From Streptomyces hokutonensis (lineage in GTDB: Bacteria; Actinomycetota; Actinomycetes; Streptomycetales; Streptomycetaceae), in NCBI RefSeq assembly GCF_000376565.1, contig NZ_BARG01000083.1, forward strand, positions 46,312 to 110,311: a stretch of DNA of 64,000 nt, in the 5' to 3' direction. Shown in pieces: positions 48,120 through 57,373 of the stretch. The notes below the pieces were generated by a model that was not told the origin of the DNA, ran no database searches, and worked only from the letters and a program-made list of their open reading frames with translations. The translations under genes and the position numbers were made by a program. How positions within the stretch are numbered: the stretch's first letter is position 1; each line of letters begins with the position of its first letter.

Positions 48120-49277
48120 GTGGAGGCGGAGGGTCCGTACGTGCGAGCCGGCGGGCGTCTGCCAGGCGATCCCGTGCCCGACCCCGGCCTCGGCCCCGAC
48201 GAGGGACGGCGGACCGCCCGTGTCCTCGCCCTCGTCCGCCGGCTGCCCGCGCTGCTGCTGATCGTCGGAGCCTGCTACGACTACCTCACCCCGCAGGCCT
48301 TCACGGCGGCCCCCTTCTTCACCGCCGCCCCGCTCGTCGCCGCCCCGCTCTACTCCCGGCGCGGCACCGTCCTCACCGGCCTGGCCTCGCTCGCCGTCGT
48401 CCTCGCGATCCACATCAGGCTCGGCATCGTCCTCCACATCGACGCGGTCACCGAGGTGGCCACCGTGGCCACGGTCGCCGTCCTGGCCGTCCTCATCAAC
48501 ACCCTGGTCCGCCGCAGCAGCGAACAGCTCGCCTCCGTACGCGAGATCGCCGAGGCCGCCCAGCGCGCCGTACTGCCCGAACCGGCCGAGCGGATCGGCG
48601 GGTTCGAGATCGCGGCGCGCTACGAGGCCGCGCAGGAGGGCGCGTTCATCGGCGGCGACCTGTACGCGGTGCAGGACACCCCGCACGGCGTACGGCTGGT
48701 CGTCGGCGACGTACGCGGGAAGGGCATGGGCGCGGTGGCCGCCGTGGCCGTGGTGATCGGGGCGTTCCGGGAGGCCGCCGAGCAGGAGACCACCCTGGAG
48801 GCGGTCGCGCAGCGGCTGGAGCGGGCGCTGGCCCGCGAGGGCACCCGGCGCGACGGGCTCGACGCGTTCGAGGGGTTCACCACGGCCGTCCTCGCCGAAC
48901 TCCCGCACGGCGACGGCGTCCTGCGGATCGTCGACCGCGGCCACCCGCCGCCGCTGCTCCTGCACGCGGACGGCACCGTGGACACCCTGCTCGTCAAGGA
49001 GCCCGCACTGCCGCTGGGAATGGGGGAGTTGGGGTTCTGGCCCGACCGGGCCGAGGAGTTCGCGTTCCCCGGCGGCGCCACGCTGCTCCTCTACACCGAC
49101 GGCCTGTCCGAGGCCCGCGACGGCCACGGCGTGTTCTACGACCCGGGGGAGCGGCTGACCGGGCGGACCTTCCGCAGCCCCGAGGCGCTGCTCGGCATCC
49201 TCGCCAAGGAGGTGCGCCGCTATGCCGGGGGCGGGATGACGGACGACATGGCGCTGATCGCCGTACGCCATCCATGA
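48120..49277 (+). CDS. Membrane PP2C-type (SpoIIE-like) serine phosphatase
   Basis: A 385-residue protein with about four N-terminal membrane helices (LPALLLIVGACYDYLTPQAF to TVATVAVLAVLINTLV) and a C-terminal PPM/SpoIIE domain (about 155-385): metal-binding FIGGDLYAV near 182, VVGDVRGKGMGAVAAVA near 200, LRIVDRGHPPPLLL near 270 and GGMTDDMALIAV at the end. It would dephosphorylate STAS-type anti-sigma antagonists or similar. GTG 48120 was chosen; GTG 48141 is an alternative. It begins right after the tRNA terminator. Confidence 0.85.
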   Translation: MEAEGPYVRAGGRLPGDPVPDPGLGPDEGRRTARVLALVRRLPALLLIVGACYDYLTPQAFTAAPFFTAAPLVAAPLYSRRGTVLTGLASLAVVLAIHIRLGIVLHIDAVTEVATVATVAVLAVLINTLVRRSSEQLASVREIAEAAQRAVLPEPAERIGGFEIAARYEAAQEGAFIGGDLYAVQDTPHGVRLVVGDVRGKGMGAVAAVAVVIGAFREAAEQETTLEAVAQRLERALAREGTRRDGLDAFEGFTTAVLAELPHGDGVLRIVDRGHPPPLLLHADGTVDTLLVKEPALPLGMGELGFWPDRAEEFAFPGGATLLLYTDGLSEARDGHGVFYDPGERLTGRTFRSPEALLGILAKEVRRYAGGGMTDDMALIAVRHP

Positions 49278-49414
49278 CCGGTCGACGACCGGTCAACTCA
49301 CCCGTTTTTCGCCGGTCGTGGGCCCTTCGTCCAGCAAGGAAAGGTTAATGATCAAGCGAACGGGCTTGGAAACGGGCGCCCGTGTCTATTAACGTTCGAT
49401 AACGCAGCACGGTC

Positions 49415-49584
49415 GTCCCAGCCGTCACAAGAGACAGCTCCGTGCGCACGCGCCGAATCCCGCAAGGGAACCGGGGAACCACCACTTGGGGTGAATCGCA
49501 CGTCGACAGTCGTGGGAACACGACCGGTTTACGCGCGTAGGAGACCTTCCTGCTCCGAACCCGTCAGCTAACCCGGTAGGCGAG
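49415..49584 (+). promoter_or_regulatory. c-di-AMP riboswitch (ydaO-yuaA type)
   Basis: The 331-base leader before the M23 gene contains signature pieces of the ydaO class in order: CGCCGAAT near 49451, CCGGGGAACCACC near 49471, GGGGTGAATCGCA near 49488, GCTCCGAACCCGTCAGCTAA near 49552 and CCGGTAGGCG at 49573-49582. In Streptomyces this riboswitch precedes cell-wall hydrolase genes such as rpfA and turns them down when c-di-AMP is high. The exact 5' edge is uncertain. Confidence 0.85.
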
Positions 49585-49608
49585 AAGGAAGGAAAGGAGC
49601 ACGCCCAC

Positions 49609-50616
49609 GTGGCGTCCAACCAGGCTGCCCCAGAAGCCCCGTTCGTCTACGGCGGTTACCGCCCCGACGAGGGCCCCTGGGAGGAGTGGAACCCCAGCGC
49701 GGAGTCCGTTCTTCCCAACCGCGGCAAGCACCGTGTCGCCAAGCAGCGTGGTGGCGGGGGATTCGCCCGCAGCTCCACCGTCCTGGGCGTCGGTGTCATA
49801 GCCGCCGTCAGCGCCGGCGGGATGGCCAGCGCCAACACCGGCAAGCCGCCCGTCTCGATCTCCATGCCCGACCTGCCCAACGTGGGCCACCTGCTGGACG
49901 ACTCCTCCAGCACCCCCAAGGGCTCCGCGACCGCGCTCAGCAGCGTCGGCGTGACCACCACCGAGACCGCCAAGGGCACCTCGGACGCCGGTGAGCTGCT
50001 GCGCAACCGGATCATGGAACAGGCCGAGCTCCAGCAGCTCCAGGTCGACGGCAAGTCCCAGGCCGCCGCCGAGGCCGCCGTCGCCAAGCAGGTCGACGCC
50101 GCCGCCGCGAAGGCCGAGCAGGACGCCGCGAAGAAGGCCGCCGACGCCAAGAAGGCCGCCGAGGCCGCCGCCAAGAAGAAGGCCGAGGCCGCGAAGCTCG
50201 CCGCCCTCGCCAAGCAGTACACGCTGCCGGTCGCCTCGTACACGATCACCGGCACCTTCGGCCAGGCCGGCTCCATGTGGTCCTCCGGCTACCACACCGG
50301 ACTCGACTTCGCCGCGCCCACCGGCACGCTGATCAAGGCCATCCACAGCGGCACGATCACCGAGGCGGGCTGGGCCGGGTCCTACGGCTACCGCACGATC
50401 CTCACCCTCGACGACGGCACCGAGCTGTGGTTCTGCCACCAGTCCTCGATCAACGTCAGCGTCGGCCAGAAGGTCGCCACCGGTGACGTCATCGGCCGCG
50501 TGGGCGCCACCGGCAACGTGACCGGGCCGCACCTCCACCTCGAGGTCCACATCAACGGCGCGGCCACCGCGAGCGACCCGGCGCCCTGGCTGCGCAGCAA
50601 GGGCCTCAACCCCTGA
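49609..50616 (+). CDS. Secreted M23-family peptidoglycan peptidase
   Basis: A 335-residue exported protein. A membrane/signal segment lies at about 55-77 (STVLGVGVIAAVSAGGMASA) after an unusually long cytoplasmic lead. A Lys/Ala-rich coiled coil spans about 130-200 (AAKKAADAKKAAEAAAKKKA). The LytM peptidase domain (about 210-330) has HTGLDFAAPTG with metal His/Asp and HLHLEVHI with the second His pair. It cleaves peptide cross-links. GTG 49609 has AAGGAAAGGAG upstream. A c-di-AMP riboswitch controls it. Confidence 0.9.
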   Translation: MASNQAAPEAPFVYGGYRPDEGPWEEWNPSAESVLPNRGKHRVAKQRGGGGFARSSTVLGVGVIAAVSAGGMASANTGKPPVSISMPDLPNVGHLLDDSSSTPKGSATALSSVGVTTTETAKGTSDAGELLRNRIMEQAELQQLQVDGKSQAAAEAAVAKQVDAAAAKAEQDAAKKAADAKKAAEAAAKKKAEAAKLAALAKQYTLPVASYTITGTFGQAGSMWSSGYHTGLDFAAPTGTLIKAIHSGTITEAGWAGSYGYRTILTLDDGTELWFCHQSSINVSVGQKVATGDVIGRVGATGNVTGPHLHLEVHINGAATASDPAPWLRSKGLNP

Positions 50617-50663
50617 CCCACCCGCTGGAATATCCGGTTCCGGCCCGGCGGTTGAACTGAGGT

Positions 50664-51608
50664 ATGACTTCACTTCGCAAGCTGGGCCGGTCCGACCTGG
50701 AGATCTTCCCGCTGAACCTCGGCGGCAACGTGTTCGGCTGGACCGCCGACGAGGCGACCTCCTTCGCCGTGCTCGACGCGTACACCGCCGCGGGCGGCAA
50801 CTTCGTCGACACCGCCGACTCGTACACCGCGTGGGTCGAGGGCAACAAGGGCGGCGAGTCCGAGACCGTCATCGGCAAGTGGCTCAAGGCCCGCGGCAAC
50901 CGCTCCGACGTCGTCATCGCCACCAAGGTCAGCCAGCACCCCGAGTACCCGGGGCTGTCCGCCGCCAACATCAAGGCCGCGGCCGACGCCTCCCTCGGCC
51001 GCCTCGGCACCGACTACATCGACCTGTACTACCCGCACTTCGACAAGGAGGAAGTGCCGGTCGAGGAGATCGTCGGCGCGCTCGACGACCTGGTCAAGGC
51101 GGGCAAGGTGCGGCACATCGCCGCCTCCAACATCACGCCCGAGCGCCTCCAGGCCTCCCTCGACTTCTCCGACCGCGAGGGCCTGGCCCGCTATGTCGCC
51201 ATCCAGCCCCACTACAACCTCGTCTCCCGCGACACCTACGAGGGCGAACTCCGGGACGTGGCCGAGCGCAACGGCCTCGCGGCGCTCCCCTACTTCTCCC
51301 TCGCGGCCGGCTTCCTCACCGGCAAGTACCGGCCCGGTACGACCGTGGACAGCCCGCGCGCCGGACGCGCCGAGCAGTACCTCGCCTCGGAGCGCGGCCA
51401 GAAGGTCCTGACCGCCCTGGACGAGGTGGCGCAGGCCCACGACGCCTCCGTCGCGACGGTCGCCCTCGCCTGGCTCGCCGCCCAGCCCACGGTCGCCGCA
51501 CCGATCGCCTCCGCCCGGACCGTGGACCAGCTGCCCGACCTGCTCGCCGTGGCCGAACTGGCCCTCACGGACGCCGAGATCGAGCGGCTGACCCAGGCCT
51601 CCGCCTGA
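50664..51608 (+). CDS. Aldo/keto reductase
   Basis: A 314-residue (beta/alpha)8 reductase. The catalytic set is visible: Asp and Tyr in FVDTADSYTAW near 50-58, Lys in VVIATKVSQHP near 85, and His in DLYYPHFDKE near 119. The NADPH-binding end has PIASARTVDQLPDLL near 275. It reduces aldehydes or ketones; the natural substrate is unknown. It converges with the PrsW gene with only a 6-base gap. Confidence 0.9.
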   Translation: MTSLRKLGRSDLEIFPLNLGGNVFGWTADEATSFAVLDAYTAAGGNFVDTADSYTAWVEGNKGGESETVIGKWLKARGNRSDVVIATKVSQHPEYPGLSAANIKAAADASLGRLGTDYIDLYYPHFDKEEVPVEEIVGALDDLVKAGKVRHIAASNITPERLQASLDFSDREGLARYVAIQPHYNLVSRDTYEGELRDVAERNGLAALPYFSLAAGFLTGKYRPGTTVDSPRAGRAEQYLASERGQKVLTALDEVAQAHDASVATVALAWLAAQPTVAAPIASARTVDQLPDLLAVAELALTDAEIERLTQASA

Positions 51609-51614
51609 GTGTCG

Positions 51615-52919
51615 TCAGGACCGGTACGGGTTGTACACGGGAGTCCCGTACGACCCGTACACCGGCCACGGCGGCACCACCACCGGCACCGGTGGCGCGA
51701 TCCGCCGCGCCGCGTACTCCAGCGCGGGCCGCGCCACCTCCCGCCGCTGCCACAGCTCGTGCAGCAACTCCCTTTCCCGTACGGCGAAGTCGGCGCCGGC
51801 GCGGCCCCGCGCGGCCCGGTGGCGCAGGAACGCCAGGGAGGTCGCGCAGGCCTCGTAGCGGGCCACCGAGCGGGCCCCGGGACGGCCCAGGTGGTGGCCG
51901 GCGTAGTCGCGGGCCAGCCTGCGGGCCTTCATCGAGCCGAGCGCGAACGGTTCGACGGGGGTCAGCCAGCCCGCGAGGACATACACGGGCAACTCCTCGC
52001 GCACGGCGCGCAGTTCGCGCTGCCGGGTCCAGACCGCGAGCCAGGTCAGCAGGCCGAACGCGGGCACCATGAACAGGCCGTAGACCTCGAAGAAGCCGTA
52101 CTGGCCGAAGGTCGAGGAGCCGTTCCAGACGGCGTGCATGCCCATCGCGAGGAGCAGTCCGGTCAGCGGGACTAGGACGCGCCGCACGTGCCGGCGGTCG
52201 GGGGTGAGCGCGGCGATGCCGAAGCCGATGCCGGTGAGGACGGTGAACAGGGGGTGCGCGAACGGGGACATGACGATGCGCACGAAGAAGGTCGCCGCGG
52301 TCACGGAGGTGAAGCCGCGGTCGCCGGTGAGCTGGTCGGTGCCGAAGGCGGTGCCGAGGTAGAGGATGTTCTCGGTGAACGCGAAGCCGGTGGCGGTGAC
52401 CCCGGCTATCACCACCCCGTCGACGATCCCGGTGAAGTCCCGTCTGCGGAACAGGAAGACGAGCAGGACGGCCGCCGCCTTCGCCGACTCCTCCACGATC
52501 GGGGCTATCACCGTCGCGCCCAGGGTGTCCGCGCTGGTCGGGTCGGCGGTCGCGGTCGCTATCCATCTGGTGGCGAAGCTGTTGGCGACGATCGCTATCA
52601 GCGCGGCGGCGCAGGCGCCCCAGGCGAAGGAGAAGAGGAGGTTCCGCCAGGGGCCGGGGTCGACCCGGTCCAGCCAGCGGAACGCGGCGACGAGCAGCGG
52701 CACGGGCAGCACGGCGAGCCCGAGACCCACCAAGAACCCTTCCGTACCGGTCTGTTGGCGCACCAGGGCGAGGATGACGAGCCCGGAGAGCGCGAGCAGG
52801 GTGATCAGCGCGCCGTAACGGACCCCCGTCCGGTGCCACCAGCGTCCGCGCGGCACGTGCCCGGGCACACCACCGGCCGGGTGGCCGGGGTGTGGGGGGT
52901 ACGGCGAGTACGTGGCCAC
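51615..52919 (-). CDS. PrsW-family intramembrane metalloprotease
   Basis: A 434-residue polytopic protein. PrsW motifs are IVEESAKAAAVLL (EExxK) near residue 141, GFAFTENILYLGT near 177, SPFAHPLFTVLTG near 217 and GMHAVWNGSS near 260. The first 30 residues are Pro-rich and the last 130 form a soluble basic domain. In Bacillus PrsW cleaves an anti-sigma factor; here the target is unknown. It reads away from trmB and shares its strand. Confidence 0.85.
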   Translation of the reverse strand: MATYSPYPPHPGHPAGGVPGHVPRGRWWHRTGVRYGALITLLALSGLVILALVRQQTGTEGFLVGLGLAVLPVPLLVAAFRWLDRVDPGPWRNLLFSFAWGACAAALIAIVANSFATRWIATATADPTSADTLGATVIAPIVEESAKAAAVLLVFLFRRRDFTGIVDGVVIAGVTATGFAFTENILYLGTAFGTDQLTGDRGFTSVTAATFFVRIVMSPFAHPLFTVLTGIGFGIAALTPDRRHVRRVLVPLTGLLLAMGMHAVWNGSSTFGQYGFFEVYGLFMVPAFGLLTWLAVWTRQRELRAVREELPVYVLAGWLTPVEPFALGSMKARRLARDYAGHHLGRPGARSVARYEACATSLAFLRHRAARGRAGADFAVRERELLHELWQRREVARPALEYAARRIAPPVPVVVPPWPVYGSYGTPVYNPYRS

Positions 52920-52968
52920 GGCATCGACCCTAACGAGGTAAGGGCACGGCCCGCGAGGGAGCCTGGCT

Positions 52969-53772
52969 TCAGCGCTGGTCGTCGTGGGGTACGCGACGGA
53001 ACAGCAGATCGTTCACGACATGTCCCTTGTCCAGTCCCTGCCCCTCGAAACGGGTCAGCGGCCGGAAGTCCGGACGAGGCGCGAAATCACCGTCGGGTTG
53101 GCTGTTCTCGAAGTCCGGGTGCGCGCCGAGCACTTCGAGCATCTGCTCCGCGTACGGCTCCCAGTCCGTCGCGCAGTGCACGGTCGCGCCGGGCTTGAGA
53201 CGGGACGCGGCCAGCGTCAGGAACTCCTCCTGGATCAGCCGCCGTTTGTGGTGCCGCTTCTTCGGCCAGGGGTCCGGGAAGTAGACCCGCAGCCCGTCGA
53301 GCGAGTCCGGCGTGAGCATCTCGCGCAGCAGGATGATCGCGTCCCCGTTGGCGACCCGGATGTTGGAGAGCCCGTGGTGGTCGGCGAGGCCCAGCAGATT
53401 GCCCTGGCCCGGGGTGTGCACATCGGCGGCGAGGATGTTCGTCGCCGGGTCCGCAGCGGCCATCTGCGCGGTCGCCTCACCCATCCCGAAGCCGATCTCC
53501 AGCACGACGGGGTTGTCGTTCCCGAACAGCTCGGTCAGGTCGAGGTTCCGCTGCCCGTCGATGTCCAGGCCCCACTTGGGCCACAGGCGTTCCAGGGCGT
53601 CGGCCTGGGCCGTTGTGACGCGGCTTCTGCGCGGCTGGAAACTCCGGATGCGGCGCTCGAAGTGGGAGCCGGCGGGGTCGGGCTTGGGGCCGTCGGGGAA
53701 GCGGGGCTCGTCCCTGCGGGTTCGCTGCGCGGGCTGGGCGGGGGCGTCGGGGGTGTTGGGGGAGTCAGACAT
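52969..53772 (-). CDS. trmB: tRNA (guanine-N7-)-methyltransferase
   Basis: A 267-residue SAM enzyme. After a Pro/Arg-rich lead of about 40 residues the TrmB domain follows: VLEIGFGMGEATAQMAAADP (SAM motif I) near 90, ANGDAIILLREML near 140 and FPDPWPKKRHHKRRLIQEEF near 165, the family signature. It makes m7G46 in tRNA. Start ATG 53772. Downstream is the PrsW gene after 49 bases. Confidence 0.9.
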   Translation of the reverse strand: MSDSPNTPDAPAQPAQRTRRDEPRFPDGPKPDPAGSHFERRIRSFQPRRSRVTTAQADALERLWPKWGLDIDGQRNLDLTELFGNDNPVVLEIGFGMGEATAQMAAADPATNILAADVHTPGQGNLLGLADHHGLSNIRVANGDAIILLREMLTPDSLDGLRVYFPDPWPKKRHHKRRLIQEEFLTLAASRLKPGATVHCATDWEPYAEQMLEVLGAHPDFENSQPDGDFAPRPDFRPLTRFEGQGLDKGHVVNDLLFRRVPHDDQR

Positions 53773-53811
53773 GGTGCGGTGATTTTACGGGGCGTGCGCA
53801 TAGGCGTCTGC

Positions 53812-53904
53812 GTGGCTTGTGCCGTCTTGCGGGTGCGGGTCCGCCGTGGCTGGTCGCGCAGTTCCCCGCGCCCCTTAGGGGGTTGCCCTGCCCGGGGTTT
53901 CAAG
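53812..53904. repeat. Streptomyces-type intergenic repeat, copy A
   Basis: A run of about 93 bases that contains GGCTGGTCGCGCAGTTCCCC near 53850 and matches, on the opposite strand, the run at 55176-55270. The core CGCGGGGAACTGCGCGACCA is widespread between genes in Streptomyces. It overlaps the last codons of the flavin oxidase gene. Confidence 0.75.
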
Positions 53905-55128
53905 GGGGAGGCGTTTCTCCTGGCCCAATACGGCCAGAGCCCGCCTCGCCACCTCCCTCCCGATCGGCAGGGACGCCGTCGCCGCCGGGCTCGGGGCGTT
54001 GAGGACGTGGACCGCGCGCGGGCCCTCCTTGATCAGGAAGTCGTCTACGAGGGTGCCGTCCCGGAGGACGGCCTGGGCCCGCACCCCGGCTGACGAGGGC
54101 GTGAGGTCGTCGGGTGTCACTGCGGGGAGCAGCCGCTGTACGGCATTGGTGAACGCGCTCTTGGAGAGTGACCGGCGCAGCTCCCCCGCCCCGTACCTCC
54201 AGTGCTGGCGCGCCATCCGCCACACCCCGGGCCAGGCGGCCGTGGTCGCGATCTCACGGGGGCGTACGACACCCCAGCCGTAGCCCTCGCGGGCCAGCGC
54301 CGGCACCGCGTTCGGCCCCACGTGCACGCTGCCGTCGATGCCGCGCGTGAGGTGCACACCGAGGAACGGGAACGCCGGGTCGGGCACCGGATACACCAGG
54401 CCCCGCACCAGCTCGGGCCGTGTCAGCGTGTAGTACTCGCCGCGGAACGGCACGATCCGCATCCCGGGGTCGTCACCGGTCAGCCGGGCCACCTCGTCGC
54501 ACTGCAGGCCGGCGCAGTTCACCAGCACGCGCGCGCGGACGATGTCTCCGCCCCCGGCACCGTCCGTCGTCCGCACGGCGACCCCGCGCTCCGGGCGCCG
54601 GTCGACATGGGCGACGCGCGCGCCGTAGCGGATCTCGGCGCCGGAGGCCTCGGCCAGGTGCCGGGCGACCGCGACGTAGTCACAGATCCCGGTCGTCGCG
54701 ACCTCTATGGCGGCGAGGCCGCGCACCTCAGGCTCGTACTCGGCGATCTGGGACCCGCCGAGCTCGCGCACCGGAATGCCGTTCTCCCGGCCGCGCTGTA
54801 CGAGCGCGTGCAGGCGGGGGAGTTCGGCGCGCTCCGTGGCGACGATCAGCTTGCCGGTGACGGCGTGCGGAATGCCGTACTCCGCGCAGAACTTGACCAT
54901 CTCGGCGGCGCCGCCCACGGCGTACCGCGCCTTGAGCGAGCCGGGCCGGTAGTAGATCCCGCTGTGGATCACCCCGCTGTTCCGCCCCGTCTGATGCCGG
55001 GCGGGCCCCGCCTCCTTCTCCAGCACGGTCACCCGCGTGCCCGGTGCGGCCCGCCCGATCGCATACGCGACCGACAGCCCGACGATCCCACCCCCGACCA
55101 CGAGCACATCACAGTCGTACCCGACCAC
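53875..55128 (-). CDS. lhgO: L-2-hydroxyglutarate oxidase-like FAD enzyme
   Basis: A 417-residue DAO-family FAD protein. FAD-binding motif VLVVGGGIVGLSVAYAIG at about residues 8-25, then RHQTGRNSGVIHSGIYYRPG, a signature of LhgO/YgaF proteins, and LTRGIDGSVHVGPNAVPAL near 295. It oxidises L-2-hydroxyglutarate (or a similar 2-hydroxy acid) back to the keto acid, a metabolite repair step. GTG 55128 was chosen; GGGAGG lies upstream. Its final residues lie inside repeat copy A, and copy B lies 48 bases upstream of the start, so the gene is bracketed by inverted repeats. Confidence 0.8.
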   Translation of the reverse strand: MVGYDCDVLVVGGGIVGLSVAYAIGRAAPGTRVTVLEKEAGPARHQTGRNSGVIHSGIYYRPGSLKARYAVGGAAEMVKFCAEYGIPHAVTGKLIVATERAELPRLHALVQRGRENGIPVRELGGSQIAEYEPEVRGLAAIEVATTGICDYVAVARHLAEASGAEIRYGARVAHVDRRPERGVAVRTTDGAGGGDIVRARVLVNCAGLQCDEVARLTGDDPGMRIVPFRGEYYTLTRPELVRGLVYPVPDPAFPFLGVHLTRGIDGSVHVGPNAVPALAREGYGWGVVRPREIATTAAWPGVWRMARQHWRYGAGELRRSLSKSAFTNAVQRLLPAVTPDDLTPSSAGVRAQAVLRDGTLVDDFLIKEGPRAVHVLNAPSPAATASLPIGREVARRALAVLGQEKRLPLETPGRATP

Positions 55129-55175
55129 CGCGCACCACCTCCCGGCTTCGATAGTGCACTGCACCACTGACAGTG

Positions 55176-55270
55176 CCTTCAAACCCGGGGAAGGGCAGCC
55201 CACCCAGGGGCGCGGGGAACTGCGCGACCAGCCACAGCAGACCCGCACCCGCAAGACCACACAAGCCAGG
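55176..55270. repeat. Streptomyces-type intergenic repeat, copy B (inverted)
   Basis: Reverse complement of the copy at 53812-53904 with about 85-90 percent identity by eye: GGGGCGCGGGGAACTGCGCG near 55207 and TTGCGGGTGCGGGTC on the other strand. It lies between lhgO and the NsdA-like gene. Confidence 0.75.
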
Positions 55271-55277
55271 CAAATCC

Positions 55278-56702
55278 CTAGGCGGGCGCCATCAACAACG
55301 GCCGAGCCCGCTCCCGCAGCTCGACAACCCGAGGCTCATCCCCATACGGCTCCAGCCGATGCAGAAGATCCTTCACATACTCGGTAGTCCGAGCCGACGA
55401 GATCCGCCCGGCGACCTCCACCGCCCGCACCCCTTGCTCGCACGCCGCATCAAGATTCCCCGACTCCAGCTCGGCCACCGCGGAAACCACCAGCCGCAGC
55501 CCGTGCGACCGCACGAACTCCTCGGTCGGCTTGGACAGGGCCTGCTCGGTGAACCGCCGTACTTGCCGGGGCGCCTTCAGATCCCGGTAGCACTCGGCCG
55601 CGTCCGCGGCGAAGCGGTCGTAGGAGTAGAAGCCGAGCCAGGACGGGTCGTTGTCGCCCTCCCGGGACCGCTCGAGCCATCCCTCGGCCGCCTTCAGCGC
55701 CGCCCCGGCGGCCTGCGCGTCCCCCGCCTTCGCGTGGGACCGCGCCTCGACAAGCCGGAAGAAGCTCATGGTGCGGGCGGTCGCAAGCCCCCGGTTGCGC
55801 TCGAGCGCGGCCTGCGCGAGATCGACGCCCTCGTCGCCGAATCCCCGGTAGGTCGCCTGCAAGGACATCGAGGCCAGGACATAGCCCCCCAGCGGCACGT
55901 CCGCCGCCGCGCGGGCGAGCCGCAGCGCCTGGATGTAGTACCGCTGCGCCGCCTCCTGCTGCCCGGTGTCGAAGGCCATCCACCCGGCGAGCCGGGTGAG
56001 TTCGGCGCTCGCGCCGAAGAGCGCTCTGCCGACCTCGTCGGAGTACGAGCCGAGCAGCAGCGGTGCCGCCTCCACCCGCAGACATTCGGGCACCATGGAC
56101 GAACGCCAGTCGCCGCCCCCGTACTTGGAGTCCCAGCGCCTGGCGTCCTCCGCGGCCTCCCGCAGCTTCTGCACATCGCTGTGGCCGACTTTCAGCGGTG
56201 CCCCGGAGCCCTCCGCGGAGTTGGCCTCGCGCGCCACCGAACTGTCGGCCGGGGTTATCAGCCACCGTGAGGCGGGCGTTGCGTATGCGCTGACTGCGAA
56301 CGACCCGGCGAGGGACTGCCAGATGCCGCCGGAGCCGGCCCGGCGGCCGGCGAGGTCGAGGCGGTACAACTCCGTTGCGGAACGCACGGCTTGACCGACG
56401 TCCCGGGGGAATGCGAGGCCCACTTCCGGCGCGGGATCCGCGTCCGCCAGGCCGATCTCGTGGAGCGGCACCGGGCGGCCGAGCTTCTGGCCGATGGCGG
56501 CCGCGATGAGGTGCGGGGCGGCGCCCTGGGGCACCATTCCCTTCGACACCCAGCGCGCCACCGACGTCTTGTCGTAGCGAAGTGTCAACCCGCGTTGAGC
56601 GCCAAGATCGTTGACGCGACGCGCGAGTCCTGCGTTGCTGATTCCCGCGAGGGCGAGAACGGTGCCGAGTTTTTCGTTCGGCCCGCGTTGCTCCCTGGAC
56701 AT
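55278..56702 (-). CDS. NsdA-like regulator with TPR-type repeats
   Basis: A 474-residue protein with an XRE-like DNA-binding lead at about 8-65 (GTVLALAGISNAGLARRVND, then TSVARWVSKGMVPQGAAPHL) and a long helical TPR-type region (ALRLARAAADVPLGGYVLAS; LAQAALERNRGLATARTMSF; WLERSREGDNDPSWLGFYSY). This architecture is that of the NsdA/NsdB group, negative regulators of sporulation and antibiotic production in Streptomyces. It is divergent from the asparagine-synthetase-like gene over a 671-base gap. ATG 56702 has GAGGGG upstream. Confidence 0.8.
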   Translation of the reverse strand: MSREQRGPNEKLGTVLALAGISNAGLARRVNDLGAQRGLTLRYDKTSVARWVSKGMVPQGAAPHLIAAAIGQKLGRPVPLHEIGLADADPAPEVGLAFPRDVGQAVRSATELYRLDLAGRRAGSGGIWQSLAGSFAVSAYATPASRWLITPADSSVAREANSAEGSGAPLKVGHSDVQKLREAAEDARRWDSKYGGGDWRSSMVPECLRVEAAPLLLGSYSDEVGRALFGASAELTRLAGWMAFDTGQQEAAQRYYIQALRLARAAADVPLGGYVLASMSLQATYRGFGDEGVDLAQAALERNRGLATARTMSFFRLVEARSHAKAGDAQAAGAALKAAEGWLERSREGDNDPSWLGFYSYDRFAADAAECYRDLKAPRQVRRFTEQALSKPTEEFVRSHGLRLVVSAVAELESGNLDAACEQGVRAVEVAGRISSARTTEYVKDLLHRLEPYGDEPRVVELRERARPLLMAPA

Positions 56703-57373
56703 GCGCCACCCCTCGACACAGACGGCTGCCGCGCTGGCATAACCATGCGGCATTCGTAAACCCAGCGTAGTTCGCCGCATCCCAAGCGTTAAGGGGCATT
56801 GTTCCGGATGGCGGGATTGTGGTCCGTACGCGAGTGCGGGGTTTGCACGGAGGGTTGCGACGTGCCCCCGCCGTGTGGCCGTGCGCCCGTCCGTGCGCTC
56901 TTCTCCGGCCATCGCGGGAGCGCTTCGATGGATCGTGCGTGGGTCGGCCCGCTGTACTGGATCCAGTGGGCTGGGGGACACCGCCGCCTACATCCCCGCG
57001 GGCGGCGGACCGGTCCGGGAGGCGTACTCCGCCTCCCGGACTGTGCGCGGTACGAAGCGGTGCGCACGGCATGTACGGAGCGTGCGCGAGCCTGTGCTCG
57101 TAACACCGATTTGGCCGAAAATCGCCCCCGCCTCTCGGTGCCGAATACCGCTCCTACCACGGGAGTTGAGGGCGCGTTAGGGGTTTTGGGGGAGCGTATC
57201 GGGGGCGCATTCGCGTCGCGGACGTAGGGTCGTCCTTGTCCGGTTGTCCCTCGTCCAGGGCGTCCTCACGCGATCTCGAGCGGCTTCTCCGGCCCTCCGG
57301 AAGGCGTCCTTCATGGCAGCATGGTGCCCAGTTCGTGCGGTGCACTGGTTGTCCACAGCCTGTGGAGGCGTCG
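56703..57373. other. 671-base divergent gap with dyads
   Basis: No gene is supported. A 12-base palindrome ACTGGATCCAGT lies at 56956-56967 and a perfect hairpin GTCCGGGAGGCG (57013-57024) with CGCCTCCCGGAC (57030-57041), loop 5 bases. The gap is long enough for two regulated promoters or a small RNA. Confidence 0.5.
57013..57041. promoter_or_regulatory. Perfect 12-bp hairpin in the divergent gap
   Basis: GTCCGGGAGGCG and CGCCTCCCGGAC with loop TACTC. No T-run follows on either strand, so it may be an operator or the end of an unannotated RNA. Confidence 0.45.

Noticed and set aside
52188..53198. Plus-strand frame opposite PrsW and TrmB
   Set aside because: Gly/Glu/Arg-rich shadow with no motifs; the minus-strand genes are clear.
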